A stretch of 64,000 nt of DNA. Origin: Musa acuminata AAA Group (Eukaryota; Streptophyta; Magnoliopsida; Zingiberales; Musaceae). The notes beneath the pieces were generated by a model. The model made no database searches. It had not been told where the DNA came from and was given only the letters and a program-made list of their open reading frames with translations. Positions 42,114 to 52,627 of the stretch are shown one piece after another (within the stretch, counting starts at the first letter, position 1; each line of letters begins with the position of its first letter). Both the position numbers and the translations under genes were made by a program. The stretch is from the NCBI RefSeq assembly GCF_036884655.1, contig NC_088355.1, positions 24,923,001 to 24,987,000 on the forward strand, given 5' to 3'.

Positions 42114-44267
42114 ATGAAAATTGGAGGCCTTCTCAAACAACAACCAATCACTGTTCTCATCGACACGGGCAGTACTACTAACTTCCTAAATAGTAAGCTT
42201 GCTGTTCGGATATCATTACCTATCGAGAATCGCTGCAGGTTTGATGTTAAGGTCACCGACAGACGGATTTTGAATTGTGATCATAGGCGCTTGCAGGAGA
42301 AACTATTGCTGCAGGACCAAGAGATAATTGCAGATTTCTTCCTTCTCCCTCTTAACAATCATGAGGCCATGCTCAGAATTAAATTGTTGACGACATTAGG
42401 TGATATTTCTTGGAATTTTATGAAACTAATTATGAAATTTTACAGTAAGGAGAAACAGGTGACATTGCATAGGAAACGTGGGGGCGACATAACAACGATT
42501 TGCACACAACAAATGGAGAATGTTTTGCATAAAGCGTACAGCGGCTTTTTGGTACAACTTGAGCAGCAAACTAATGGAGAGCCAACAGAATTTGAAGATC
42601 CAAATCTACTTCCTTTGCTTGCTGAATTTTCAAATATATTTGACGAACCGCGCAACCTACCTCTTACCTATCGGCATGATCATTGTATAATGATTCTTCC
42701 AGGAAAATCTTCAGCAAATGCTCAGCCATATCAGTATCCACATCTCCAGAAGGATGAAATAGAAAGGATTATAAAAGAAATTCTCGAAATAGGAGTTATT
42801 CGGCCAAGTTGCAATCTCTACTCTTCGCCGGTGCTACTTGTACGCAAGAAGGACGGAACAAGGCGAATATGTGTTGATTACCGAGCTATCAATGGCATAA
42901 TCATCAAGGACAAATACTTTATTCCAATAGTAGATGAATTGCTAGATGAAAGGGAGCACAAATCTTTACAAAGCTGGACCTTTGATCCGGGTATCATCAA
43001 ATACGAGCATGCGAAGAAGACATACGGAAAACCACCTTTTGAACACACAACAACCACGAATTTTTGCTTTCTTCAACAAAAGGTGGAATATCTTGGGCAT
43101 ATCATATCAGAGGATGGTGTGGCAATGGACCCTTTCAAAATTGGAGCAATACAAAACTGGCCGACCTCGAGAAACAGAAAATTGCTACATGGCTTTCTAG
43201 GTTTAACAGGCTACTACCGAAAGTTCGTGAAAAACTATGGAAAGATCAGTGCACCACTTACTTCCTTACTAGAAAAAGATGTCTTCCAATGGTTGGACAG
43301 AGCCTCCGCTACCTTCGACAAACTTAAGGCAGCCATAACGATGACGCCGGTGTTAACACTACCAGATTTCAACCGACCCTTCATTATTGAGGCCGACACA
43401 TCTGGAGTCAGAATTGGAGCCATTCTCATGCAAGATGGTCGACCACTCGCATACACTAGCAAGGCATTGTCTCCCTCCGATCAAAATATGTCAACATATG
43501 ATAAGGAGATGCTCGCCATTGTGCGCGCAGCAACGAGGTGGAGATTGTACTTGATCAAGCGATACTTTCAAATCAAGACCGACCATAAAAGCCTAAAATA
43601 TCTCTTGGAGCAGAAAATATCTTCCCCCGAGCAGCAAAAATGGGTAACAAAACTTCTTGGATTTGATTTTGAAATAACTTACAAAAAGGGGAAAGAGAAT
43701 GTTCTTGCAGATGCGCTTTCGCAGCTACCCGAGCAAGTTGAAGTTTCGACCGTTTCACTTCCGACCAGCGACTTCCTTGAGGATATTAAGATGGAATGGC
43801 AGGAAGATTCAGATACTAGTAAGATTATAAAAAAATTGGAGGAAGCACTAAGCCCCATGGCTCATTATAATCGGGACTCAAAAGAATTATGCTATAAGGG
43901 ACGTATTGTGCTTGTGACAAATTATACTTGCAACTTCAAGAGCAGATTTTGGACAAAGTTATTCCATATGCAGGGTACTAAATTGAAAAGGAGTATGACA
44001 TATCACCCACAAACCATCAGCCAGACGAAAGTTTTAAATAGGTGTTTGGAGATAGCCCAAAGCCACCCACCAAATATGACTACCCAAAGAGAACTCCAGA
44101 CCCAGCCAAGTGCCATTATTGATCGACGGATCGTGACTCGACGACGACGACCCATTAAAGGAGTGCTAATAAAGTGGGCGAATCTACCAATAGAAGATGC
44201 CACTTGGGAGAACTATGACGACTTGAAGATCAAATTCACGAATCATCAGCCTCGAGGACAAGGCTGA
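42114..44267 (+). CDS. 717-codon pol-like frame: protease, core-less RT, RNase H, truncated integrase, chromodomain (gyp2)
   Basis: The frame is open throughout. Order by residue: protease active site LIDTGSTTN (about 15-23); RT fingers [42 protein letters not shown] (about 200-265); about 40 residues of shifted-frame RT sequence (about 287-325). A jump follows to [14 protein letters not shown] and [17 protein letters not shown] (about 330-385). Then come RNase H ([33 protein letters not shown], about 425-545), the integrase remnant [16 protein letters not shown] (about 615-640) and chromodomain [19 protein letters not shown] (about 690-710). The RT catalytic Asp pair and the integrase HHCC and DD residues are deleted, so polymerisation and integration must be supplied in trans. 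Confidence 0.85.
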   Translation: MKIGGLLKQQPITVLIDTGSTTNFLNSKLAVRISLPIENRCRFDVKVTDRRILNCDHRRLQEKLLLQDQEIIADFFLLPLNNHEAMLRIKLLTTLGDISWNFMKLIMKFYSKEKQVTLHRKRGGDITTICTQQMENVLHKAYSGFLVQLEQQTNGEPTEFEDPNLLPLLAEFSNIFDEPRNLPLTYRHDHCIMILPGKSSANAQPYQYPHLQKDEIERIIKEILEIGVIRPSCNLYSSPVLLVRKKDGTRRICVDYRAINGIIIKDKYFIPIVDELLDEREHKSLQSWTFDPGIIKYEHAKKTYGKPPFEHTTTTNFCFLQQKVEYLGHIISEDGVAMDPFKIGAIQNWPTSRNRKLLHGFLGLTGYYRKFVKNYGKISAPLTSLLEKDVFQWLDRASATFDKLKAAITMTPVLTLPDFNRPFIIEADTSGVRIGAILMQDGRPLAYTSKALSPSDQNMSTYDKEMLAIVRAATRWRLYLIKRYFQIKTDHKSLKYLLEQKISSPEQQKWVTKLLGFDFEITYKKGKENVLADALSQLPEQVEVSTVSLPTSDFLEDIKMEWQEDSDTSKIIKKLEEALSPMAHYNRDSKELCYKGRIVLVTNYTCNFKSRFWTKLFHMQGTKLKRSMTYHPQTISQTKVLNRCLEIAQSHPPNMTTQRELQTQPSAIIDRRIVTRRRRPIKGVLIKWANLPIEDATWENYDDLKIKFTNHQPRGQG

Positions 44268-44270
44268 TTT

Positions 44271-44284
44271 GAAGAGGGCGGGTC
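44271..44284 (+). promoter_or_regulatory. polypurine tract (gyp2)
   Basis: GAAGAGGGCGGGTC directly precedes the 3' LTR. Confidence 0.8.
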
Positions 44285-44722
44285 TGTTAGGACTCTAGCT
44301 TGGAGAGTCCTAATTGAGAGGGACATTCATGTAAAACTGTTAGGACTCTAGCTAGGAGAGTCCTAATTGAGAGGGACATTATGTTAGGACTCTAGCTAGG
44401 AGAGTCCTAATTGAGAGGGGCATTCAAGTATGAGGTGTTTTCTTAGAGAAGAATTAGGAGTTGTAAGGGAATAGGAGTCTTGACTATGAGTCCTACTAGG
44501 AGTTGGTTAGAAGTAAGAGTCTTAAGTAGGAGTCCTATTAGGAGTTAGGGTTTAGAAGCCCTATAAATAGCCATGTATTCCTTCTCTTTTCATAAGCAAT
44601 AGATGAATCTTTTCTGCAGCCTTTGAGCAGCAACTTGGAGGGAGGAACCCCTATAGAGTTCCAAGGAGGTCGATCCCCTAAAGAGATCAACCCCAAGTTT
44701 AGAATCTATAAGGGTTCTAACA
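44285..44722 (+). repeat. gyp2 3' LTR
   Basis: TGTTAGGACTC...GGTTCTAACA, with three hairpin units and a TATA box (44562-44569). Frames reading out of it into LINE sequence are chance fusions. Confidence 0.92.
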
Positions 44723-44727
44723 GCTAT

Positions 44728-45906
44728 GTGGTAGGTCTCAAAACTTCTTATTTCCCACTATCCTCATTTATCAAAACTCGATGGGGATTATCGTCATTTG
44801 ATCTTCATATGCTGGAGAACGGATTCTTTGTTTGCAAGCTATACTCTGAAGAAGATCTGCAACGAATCCTCGAAGGATTCTGGACTATCCGCGGTCATCC
44901 AATGATTCTACGACGTTGGTCTCCTGATGTCCGTTTGGAGTTAGATAGCCTACAGTCTATTCCATTATGGGTATCCTTTCAAGAACTGCCTCTACATCTT
45001 TGGAGTCGACGCTTTATTGCAAAGTTATGCAGCACTCTAGGACAGCCACTCTACATCGACAAAGCAACAGCAGCTCAGACGAGATTAGCATTTGCACGAG
45101 CGTGTGTGCTGGTTTCTTCCGATGAAGATCTTCCTAACGAGGTTTTCTATCGTGATCTTGACGGGAACACTCGGAAGGTACATGTCTCATATTCCTGGAA
45201 GCCACAACGATGTTAGCGTTGCTTATCTTTTGGTCATGCAAATGGAGCTTGTCAGCAAACTCCAAAACCAACCACAAAGGTCTATCGACCACGTCAAGTG
45301 CCTCAGCAACAAAGTGATTCTTCTCTAATGGCAATAGCACCGATGGTAGCAAAAACTATTGAGCACTCCGACTCGCAAGGAAAGCACCACGGACAGAAGG
45401 ACAATTCCAAAACTTTATCTCTTCCTATAATGTCAGAGCCTTCCACAACAGAGGTTTCCCATGGTACTAGTGGACAGGAGAAGCAAAAGTCAGGAACTTC
45501 ATCTCTTCCAATACCATCGGATCCATCTACAATCGCTCAACGAACTCAGGTCCAAGCAAATCTCGTCAGCAAGGATATTCTTCCTCAACAAACTCAGGCC
45601 TCAACAAACATCGCCAACAAGGATATTCTGTCTCAACAAACTCATGCCCTAACAAACCTCTCTAGCCAGGCTGCTCCAATAAGTACTATCCAGGATATTG
45701 TGCTGCAACAATCTTATCGAGCTTCAACAAACCCTACCAATCAAGACCACATGATTCAAGGTACTTTAAAGTTTAAAAATCTGCAAGCTGTAGATGAAGT
45801 GGATAAATATAGGAATAAAGCCATAAAAGGTAAGGATATTGTGCGAGAGGAAAATACAAAACCGAAGGATAAGAAAAATGATGGTACAATCCATCCAAAG
45901 TCGTAG
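44728..45906 (+). pseudogene. LINE ORF1, 5'-truncated (LINE B)
   Basis: This continues the DUF4283-like domain (YVVGLKTSYFPLSSFIKTRW; PLWVSFQELPLHLWSRRF; ACVLVSSDEDLPNEVFYRDLDGN) up to WKPQRC. A TAG at 45214-45216 breaks the zinc knuckle (the LINE A equivalent reads CQRCLSFGHANGAC). The Gln/Ser-rich tail stays open to 45906. No start codon remains because of the 5' truncation. Confidence 0.85.
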
Positions 45907-45944
45907 GATGTATTCCTTACTACCTTTTCATTTGTTTATTACTA

Positions 45945-48900
45945 ATGAAGATAACATGCTGGAATGTTCGCGGACTTAATAAGCGGGAGAAATGTTGGGA
46001 GCTCAACAGAATAATCAAGTCTGCCGCATGTGATATTGTTATTCTAGTGGAAACGAAAATTAAACAATCACGCGTTCAAGCTCAAAAGAATTTAATATGG
46101 CCGGACGCAGAATTGTTTACCAATGACTCAAATGAAACTTTTGGTAGAATATGGGTCTTATGGCATCCTAACTCTATTAATGCTTGGTTTATTTCTGCTA
46201 CTGATCAATTCATTCATCTTAAGGTAGAGGATAAAAAGAATGGCTGTCAATTCAATCTCACTGGTATATATGCTTCAAACAGTATGCAAGAAAGAAATAC
46301 TCTTTGGTCTGACCTGACTAATATTGTAAATGGCTGTCTGAATATACCTTGGATTGTTCTTGGAGACTTTAATATTGTTCGGTACACAAATGAAAAAGAG
46401 GGGGGTAGACAACTTTCAGAAAGCCAGCTTCAAAGTTTTAATGATTACATTGACACTACAACATTGTTTGATATGAAATCTGTGGGTAATTGGCTCTCCT
46501 GGAGTAATCAAGGTGCTGCTAACAGAAAAATAATGGCTCGAATTGATAGGTGTTTGATTAATCATGAATGGTTAACAGTTTACCCAGATTCACTTCTTGA
46601 GTATGGTGCTCCTTTGTTTTCTGACCATTCTTTAATGTATATACATGCAGAAAAATCGACACCAAGAGGCAAGAAACCGTTTAGATTCTTTAACATGTGG
46701 AGTACTCATCCTCAATTTCTTGATATTATCAGATCTGCTTGGAATGTTAATGTGCATGGATCCCCCCCTTACATCTTATGTCAAAAGCTCAAAGCCTGTA
46801 AAGCAGCACTAAAGGAGTGGAATACAAATACCTTTGGCAATATTAACACCAGACTTCAATTTTGCAGAAATGAACTAATGTCATTGCAACATGAGCTAAA
46901 ACTTCAGCCAAATGATGAAAATATTATCTACAAAGAGACAGAAGCCAGAAATAACGGAGGAAAGTTTTGCAAAGCAGAAGTCTCGACAGAATTGGCTTAC
47001 ACTAGGGGATTCCAATACTTAATTTTTCTATGCTTCAATTGCTACTCGAAGGGCTGTTAACCGTATCAGCAAATGCAGAGACAAAGATGATAATCTTATT
47101 GAGAATTTAGATGAGGTTAAAGCACACACAGAGCAATTTTTTTATTCCTTACTCAATCAAGTTGGGAAACCTAATAACATTCATGTCGAGCCGACTAGAA
47201 AACTTGATTCGGAAGCAATTTCAATCCTCAATGCCCCAATTACAGATGACGAAATTGTATGTGTTGTCTTTAAGTCACCAAAGCACAAAAGCCCAGGTCC
47301 AAATGGATTTCCAGTTGAATTTTACCAAACTGCTTGGTCTATTATTGGAAATGAGGTGATCAAGGCTTGCCAACATTTCTTCTCTTCAGGTCATATTCTT
47401 AGAGAGATGAATTGCACTTTTATTTCTTTAATTCCGAAGAATGCATGGGCTGATTCACTAGAGAACTATCGACCCATATCATTATGCAACTTTGTTTACA
47501 AGATCATCTCCAAAGTATTGGCAAATAGGATGCAAAAGGTAATACACAAGATTATTAGCCCAAATCAAGCTGCTTTCATCAAAGGGAGAAGTATACATCA
47601 TAACATTTTGCTTGCTAATGACTTGGTCAAAGATTTGCATTCAAAAGCAAGAGGGACAAAAATCTGTTTTAAAGCTGATTTACGGAAAGCCTTTGATTCA
47701 GTTAATAGGAAGTTTATCTATAAGATGCTCCTCGATATGAACTTCCCACAGCAATGGGTTAATTAGATTCAATCTTGCCTGGAAACTCCAAAGTTTTCGA
47801 TACTCTTTAATGGCTCACCTATTGGTTTTTTTTGGAGCGCGAATGGCATCCGACAAGGTGATCCACTATCTCCGTATCTTTTTACTATTGCGATGGAAGG
47901 TCTTAGCTGTATGTTAGAACACGCAGTCTTAAATGGCAGCATTAAGGTACCCATTGCTGGTTCTGTTCATATATCACATATAACATTTGCAGATGACTTA
48001 CTTATCTTTCTCCAAAATGAACCAACTTCAGTAAAGAACTTGGCTACTATTATGAATGACTTTGGTATGGTTTCTGGACTTCAGTTAAATCTTGCGAAAA
48101 GTAAAGTATATATGAGCCCTTACGTTGAGGATAAGGTCTTTATTGGGCAAACTTTGGGGCTAAGTGAGGGAAGCTTGCCAGTTCCTTATTTGGGTCTCCC
48201 GCTCATATCCACAGGCATTCACAAAACCCATTGTTAGCCTATCTTTCAAAAAATAAAGAATATAATTTCTTCTTGGAAAAATAGGTTTCTATCAAAAGCA
48301 GGACGACTCGAACTCATCCGTTCAGTATTGCACTCCTACTCTATATATTGGTGTAATGCATTTCTTCTGCCTGCTGGACCTCTCCATGATATTGAACGGT
48401 TATTAATGAACTTCTTCTAGAATAGCACAAATGATAAGGCAATGCATATGGTAAATTGGGATAGCATTTGCAAACCGAAAGATGAAGGGGGGCTAAACTT
48501 GAGAAATACTAGAGATTGGAATCAAGCTTGTCTGGTACAGCAATGGTGGGATCTTTTGCAAAACAAATGTTCCTTATGGTCACATTGGGTTTCTGCTAGG
48601 TATCTTTCAAAGGAATCAATCTGGGAAATTTCAACAAGAACATACCACTCTACAACTTGGAAAGGAATTTTAAAGGCAAGGAATTGGCTAATCAAACACA
48701 TTTCCTATGCAATCTCTTCTGGTACTAGTACAAATATGTGGTTTTATCCTTGGGTAAATGGGAAGAGTATATTTCAATTATATGGTGACAGAATACGAAA
48801 AGATCTTGGGGCTCCCAAAGATTGGAAGGTTTCTGAGTTCATTGCTAACGGTGCTTGGTGTCTCCCTAATCCTATTTCTCCCAAAATGTTATCACTTTGG

Positions 48901-49545
48901 CCGACAATTATAGCTATTCCAATCAGGAACAACTCTTCAGATATACTTATTTGGCCTCATGACAATGGCAAATTTAGTGCCACATCCGCATGGAATCAAA
49001 TTAGGCAAAGAAATAACAAGTGGGTCCCAAGCAGTTGGACATGGGATCGACCGGGATCACAAAGACATTCCTTATGTACATGGCAAGCTCTTCTCAATAA
49101 ACTACCAACAATAGACAATATGAAAAGAAGAGGTATCTATCATGTTAACCGATGCTCCCTTTGTATGCAACAAGAAGAAACCGTTGACCACCTCTATTTT
49201 GCTTGTGATTATACAAAATGGATATGGAAGGAGATTCTCCAGGGATTTGAACTCAATAGACTGTCGCAACCAAACTTGCACCAAGAACTAAGCGACCTCA
49301 TGCAATGTTTCTCAAGAAAAGGGCCTCTAACACAATTGGCAAAGGTTACTTTCAGATGCGCTATTTGGTGGATGTGGAAGGAGAGATGTAACAGAATATT
49401 TGAATGCCAACACACAAATAATGCTCAGTTATTGAAAGAGATTATTAGAGACTCAAGATCCTGTATGGAGCAAGATCTCAAAACGGAGCACTTAACCCAA
49501 AGAGAAAAAGATATTTTTATCAAATTTAATTTTGCTATTAGCTAA
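45945..49545 (+). pseudogene. LINE ORF2: endonuclease-reverse transcriptase (LINE B)
   Basis: Starting 38 bp after ORF1, ATG 45945 opens the endonuclease (CWNVRGLN, VETK, LGDFN, SDHSL). A small deletion near 46955 shifts the frame in the region following the endonuclease. RT blocks resume at 47356 (YRPISLCN, FKADLRKAFDS), a TAG follows WVN near 47764, then GIRQGDPLSPYLF and the catalytic FADDLLIF near 47990. Stops at 48235 and 48418 precede the intact tail frame of 367 codons (48442-49545) with the zf-RVT-like CSLCMQQEETVDHLYFACDY. It is closely similar to LINE A, but the disabling changes differ. Confidence 0.9.
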
Positions 49546-49776
49546 TGATCTTGGGAATGATGCCAAATTATGTACCCACAGGTAGTTTTGATATATCTGG
49601 ATAAACATTTTCTATATTGGTTATAATTAGGAGTTATAGTCTACAGCATGTGTAGTCATAACTATCGCATTCGCACTCTATGAGTTACTTGGCTTTGTCT
49701 ATGACTTGTATAGATAAAGCTATTTGTAGAAACTTTACACATAATCAATTTACTTTTACTTACCAAAAAAAAAAAA

Positions 49777-50033
49777 TAATGACAAGAAATAGTGTATGAG
49801 ATTAAATATGATTGATAATATATCCCATAATTTGATGAACTTATTCTTACCGGATAGATCCCAAAAGATGCTTATGATAGAGAATGCTCTTTTAATTCTT
49901 TATAAGAAAATAATGCTTAAAATGGACTAAATATAGCCTAATCATACATGATCGCGGTAAGGTATGTATCCGCTAAACCTGTTGAATGATCAAAGCTCTT
50001 AAAGCCATTCCATGGTGAACAGCTTGTGACATT
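49777..50033. other. flanking sequence, no gene seen
   Basis: AT-rich DNA between the LINE tail and the TSD of element F. Its last bases (TGACATTGAAAC) continue in sense with 58843 onward if element F is removed. Confidence 0.5.
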
Positions 50034-50038
50034 GAAAC
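50034..50038. repeat. TSD of element F, left
   Basis: GAAAC, matched at 58838-58842. Confidence 0.9.
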
Positions 50039-50975
50039 TGTTGAATCTCGTATTTTGATGATGAAACTACTTGATATATGTTTATGATTTAATCTGCGTT
50101 TTGAGTGACGCAGGATGCTTCGATCAGGATGAGACAATTAAAGCAGGAAAATCATGTTGTGCCGAAGGAACATGTCAGAAGATTGGACGTCGGGCCGGTG
50201 GATCGGTCGGCGTATCGACAGAAGGCTTCGGGCCGTGGACTCGGGCATCGGGCCAAGAAGAGCGGGTATTGTGCCAAGGATATCGGAGTTGCGGAGTCAA
50301 CTGGCCGATTGGGCAATAGGCTGCACGAGAGGACGATGCGCCGAAGAATCGGACGAAGCGTCGAGGGACCAATGACATGTCGGACAACTTGGTTAATTGC
50401 TTAGGATTAATTGTCTCGATTGAAGTTTTATTTTGTTGTGCAGGATTAACTATGATAACAATGAAGACATAAAGCGAAACAAAGTGTCGGAGTCAAGCGC
50501 GAAGGATTTGTTGCGAGTTCGAGAGTTCGACGGAAGTCCGAAGGTTCGTCGGGAATGCTACCGGAACTAGCCGAGAATGAGTTGGGAGCTTGCCGAAGGG
50601 TTTTTCGGAAGCTCGCCGGAAGGTTCGTTGGAAGTTCACGGAGCTCGCCGAGAAAGATCGGAGCTTGCCGACGAAGCTCGTTGGAACTCGCTAAGATCAA
50701 ATCGTGAAGTCTAGGAGCTTGCCGGGAGTCCGCAGAATGGTTTCCGAGAGTTCATCGGAAGACCGCCGGAAGTTTGCCGGAAGCTCGCTAGAAGAAGTCT
50801 TGACTTGCGGACTTTGTAATAGCTTAGAAAATGTCTTTAAATTCATAGTTAGCACGTTAATTAGGGTTAGGATTAGGTGTTAATCCTATAACCCAAGTAG
50901 GGGCCAATTAGGCCCAAGTTCGGACTGGTTTGGACCAAGTTTGGAGCCAAACCAAGTGAGCTGGAATAGTAAAAG

Positions 50976-51510
50976 AGGTGCAACCGCCCCAGCCAAGAGG
51001 TGCAACCGCCCAAGCTATGTCTCCCAGCGAGATTGGGCGGTGCAACCGCCCCAGCCAAGAGGTGCAACGGCCCAGGGCTCAGTCTCCAAGCGAGACTGGG
51101 CGGTGCAACCTCCTCTGTCAAGAGGTAGCACCGCCAGAGCTCAAGTTTCGAGCTCTGCCAAGAGGTGCAACCACCGAGCTCGGTCTTCGAGCTCTGGCAG
51201 AGAGGTGCAACCTCTTTGGACAGGAGATGCATCGCCTGAGCTCGGTCTTCGAGCTCTGGCAGAGAGGTGCAACCACCTCTGGCAGAGAGGTGCAACCACC
51301 TCTGGCAAAGAGGTGCATCAGCCTGAGCTCAGTTTCGAGCTCTGCCAGGTGATGCAACCACCGAGCTCAGACTTCGAGCTCTGCCAGGCGATGCAACCAC
51401 TGAGCTCAGTCTTCGAGCTCTGGCAGAGAGGTGCAATCGCCTGAGCTCAGTCTTCGAGCTCTGCCAGGCGGTGCCACCTCTCCAGTCAAGAGGTGCAACC
51501 GCCTGATCCC
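50976..51510 (+). repeat. palindromic GC-rich minisatellite (F 5' LTR)
   Basis: Units of 20-60 bp alternate two hairpin motifs: GGCGGT-3 nt-ACCGCC and GAGCTCG-5 nt-CGAGCTC. The 3' LTR copy (57228-57740) has one repeat fewer near 57536. The array lies just upstream of the TATA box, where enhancer elements would sit. Confidence 0.85.
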
Positions 51511-51563
51511 GGAATTCCGGGATGTGATCGTTTTGAGCTCCAAATTTGAATTGGGTTGGGGCC

Positions 51564-51571
51564 TATAAATA
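51564..51571 (+). promoter_or_regulatory. LTR TATA box (F 5' LTR)
   Basis: TATAAATA in GGGGCCTATAAATACCCC, directly downstream of the minisatellite. Confidence 0.8.
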
Positions 51572-52094
51572 CCCCACCCATTCAACACTGAAAGGATACA
51601 GATCCACACCGAATTCTTGATCTTTTCAGTGATTCTAAGAGCTCAAATTTGTGTAAAGTCCTAAAGTTCTCCTCCTTCTGTTCTTTAAGTCTTGAGTTGT
51701 AAAGAGAGGAGAGAAAGGATCTGTAAAGGTTGTCTCCTAAGCCTGTCAAAAGGAGAGAAACTGTAAAAGGGCAGTTAGCCTTCGCCCATTGAAGGAAGGC
51801 AGCTAGTTGACGTCGGTGACCTCGTCGGAGGAGGAAGCCAAAAGTGGAGTAGGTCAAGACTGACCGAACCACTCTAAATCTCTGGTTTGCTTTTACCTTG
51901 AGCACTTTATCATTACTGCAAACCTCCTACATTGCTACTGCCCTTTGCGCCTTTACGAACGAGTTTCTAAGCTCTGATCTTTCAGAATCTGCATTCAAAC
52001 GTAAATCGTGTTTTCGTACGATCTTCACACTGCAGTTTACGCTTACATTCGGATTCCATTTATAACTGCAAATTGCTTTCTACGTAAAACGCTT

Positions 52095-52452
52095 TTCAAG
52101 GTTCAAAACTGCTTTTAGACGCAAAACTACATTTAGACGTAAAATTACGTTTAGACGTAAAACTGCGTTTAGACGCAAAACTGCGTTTAGACGTAAAACT
52201 GCGTTTAGACGTAAAACTGCGTTTAGACGTAAAACTGCGTTTAGACGCAAAACTGCGTTTATACGTAAAACTGCGTTTAGACGTAAAACTGCGTTTTGAC
52301 GTAAAACTGCGTTTGGACGTAAAACTGAGTTTAGACGCAAACTGCGCTTAGACGCAAACTGCGCTTAGACGCAAACTGTGCTTAGACGCAAACTGCGCTT
52401 ACACGCAAACTACGCTTAGACGCAAAACTGCGCTTAGACGCAAACTGCACTG
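52095..52452 (+). repeat. 18-bp tandem array (F 5' LTR)
   Basis: About 19-20 copies of the AAACTGCGTTTAGACGTA unit, with CGCAAACTGCGCTTAGA variants at the 3' side. As 18 is a multiple of three it stays open in some frames and yields LNAVLR-type repeats, an artefact. Confidence 0.9.
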
Positions 52453-52579
52453 TGATTCTGCTTTTATATCGAAATCATTTTTTATCGGACGAACGCAGCT
52501 TTAGCTTTTAAATTGCTGTAAGATTTCCGCTGCACTAATTCACCCCCCCCCCCCTCTTAGTGCTCTCGATCCTAACAAT

Positions 52580-52591
52580 TGGTATCAGAGC
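52580..52591 (+). promoter_or_regulatory. primer-binding site, tRNA-Met (element F)
   Basis: TGGTATCAGAGC lies two bases after the LTR, intact. Confidence 0.93.
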
Positions 52592-52627
52592 GGGGTATTT
52601 CTCATTTCGGATTTACACCCGAGAGAA

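Larger units (their letters stand above)
39396..44722 (+). mobile_element. Ty3-gypsy non-autonomous element gyp2
   Basis: This is a complete element with LTRs 39396-39828 and 44285-44722, TSD GCTAT on both sides (39391-39395, 44723-44727), PBS and PPT. By eye the LTRs differ at about six substitutions and one 5-bp indel. The internal region codes for gag with a deletion, then one 717-codon open frame of protease, core-less RT, RNase H, truncated integrase and chromodomain. It lies inside LINE B. Confidence 0.93.
44728..49776 (+). mobile_element. LINE B, main part
   Basis: L1-like LINE resuming after the gyp2 TSD. The 3' UTR (49546-49764) ends ACTTACC plus about 12 A. No convincing TSD could be paired with the 5' junction at 39377. 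Confidence 0.88.
50039..52577 (+). repeat. element F 5' LTR
   Basis: Order: TGTTGAATCTCG start; GC-rich segment with GGCCGGTGGATCGG-like text (50190-50400); degenerate GGAAGCTCGCCGGAAG repeats (50510-50800); palindromic minisatellite; TATA box; leader with GACCGAACCACTC (51861-51875); 18-bp array; terminal C-run and CCTAACA. Confidence 0.93.

Noticed and set aside
44623..45216. Single frame joining gypsy LTR and LINE ORF1
   Set aside because: It crosses the gyp2 insertion boundary and TSD; a chance fusion, not a gene.
39360..49795. TSD for LINE B
   Set aside because: No pair longer than a few matching bases could be found between 39376 and the sequence after the A-tail.
50941..51444. Long overlapping frames on both strands in the minisatellite (also 57125-57655, 35058-35408, 61756-62168)
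   Set aside because: They are translations of the palindromic LTR repeat, differ in frame and end between copies, and contain no domain.
52080..52340. Reverse frame with LNAVLR repeats (also 58309-58551)
   Set aside because: The 18-bp unit is a multiple of three, so a frame stays open by arithmetic. It lies inside an LTR.
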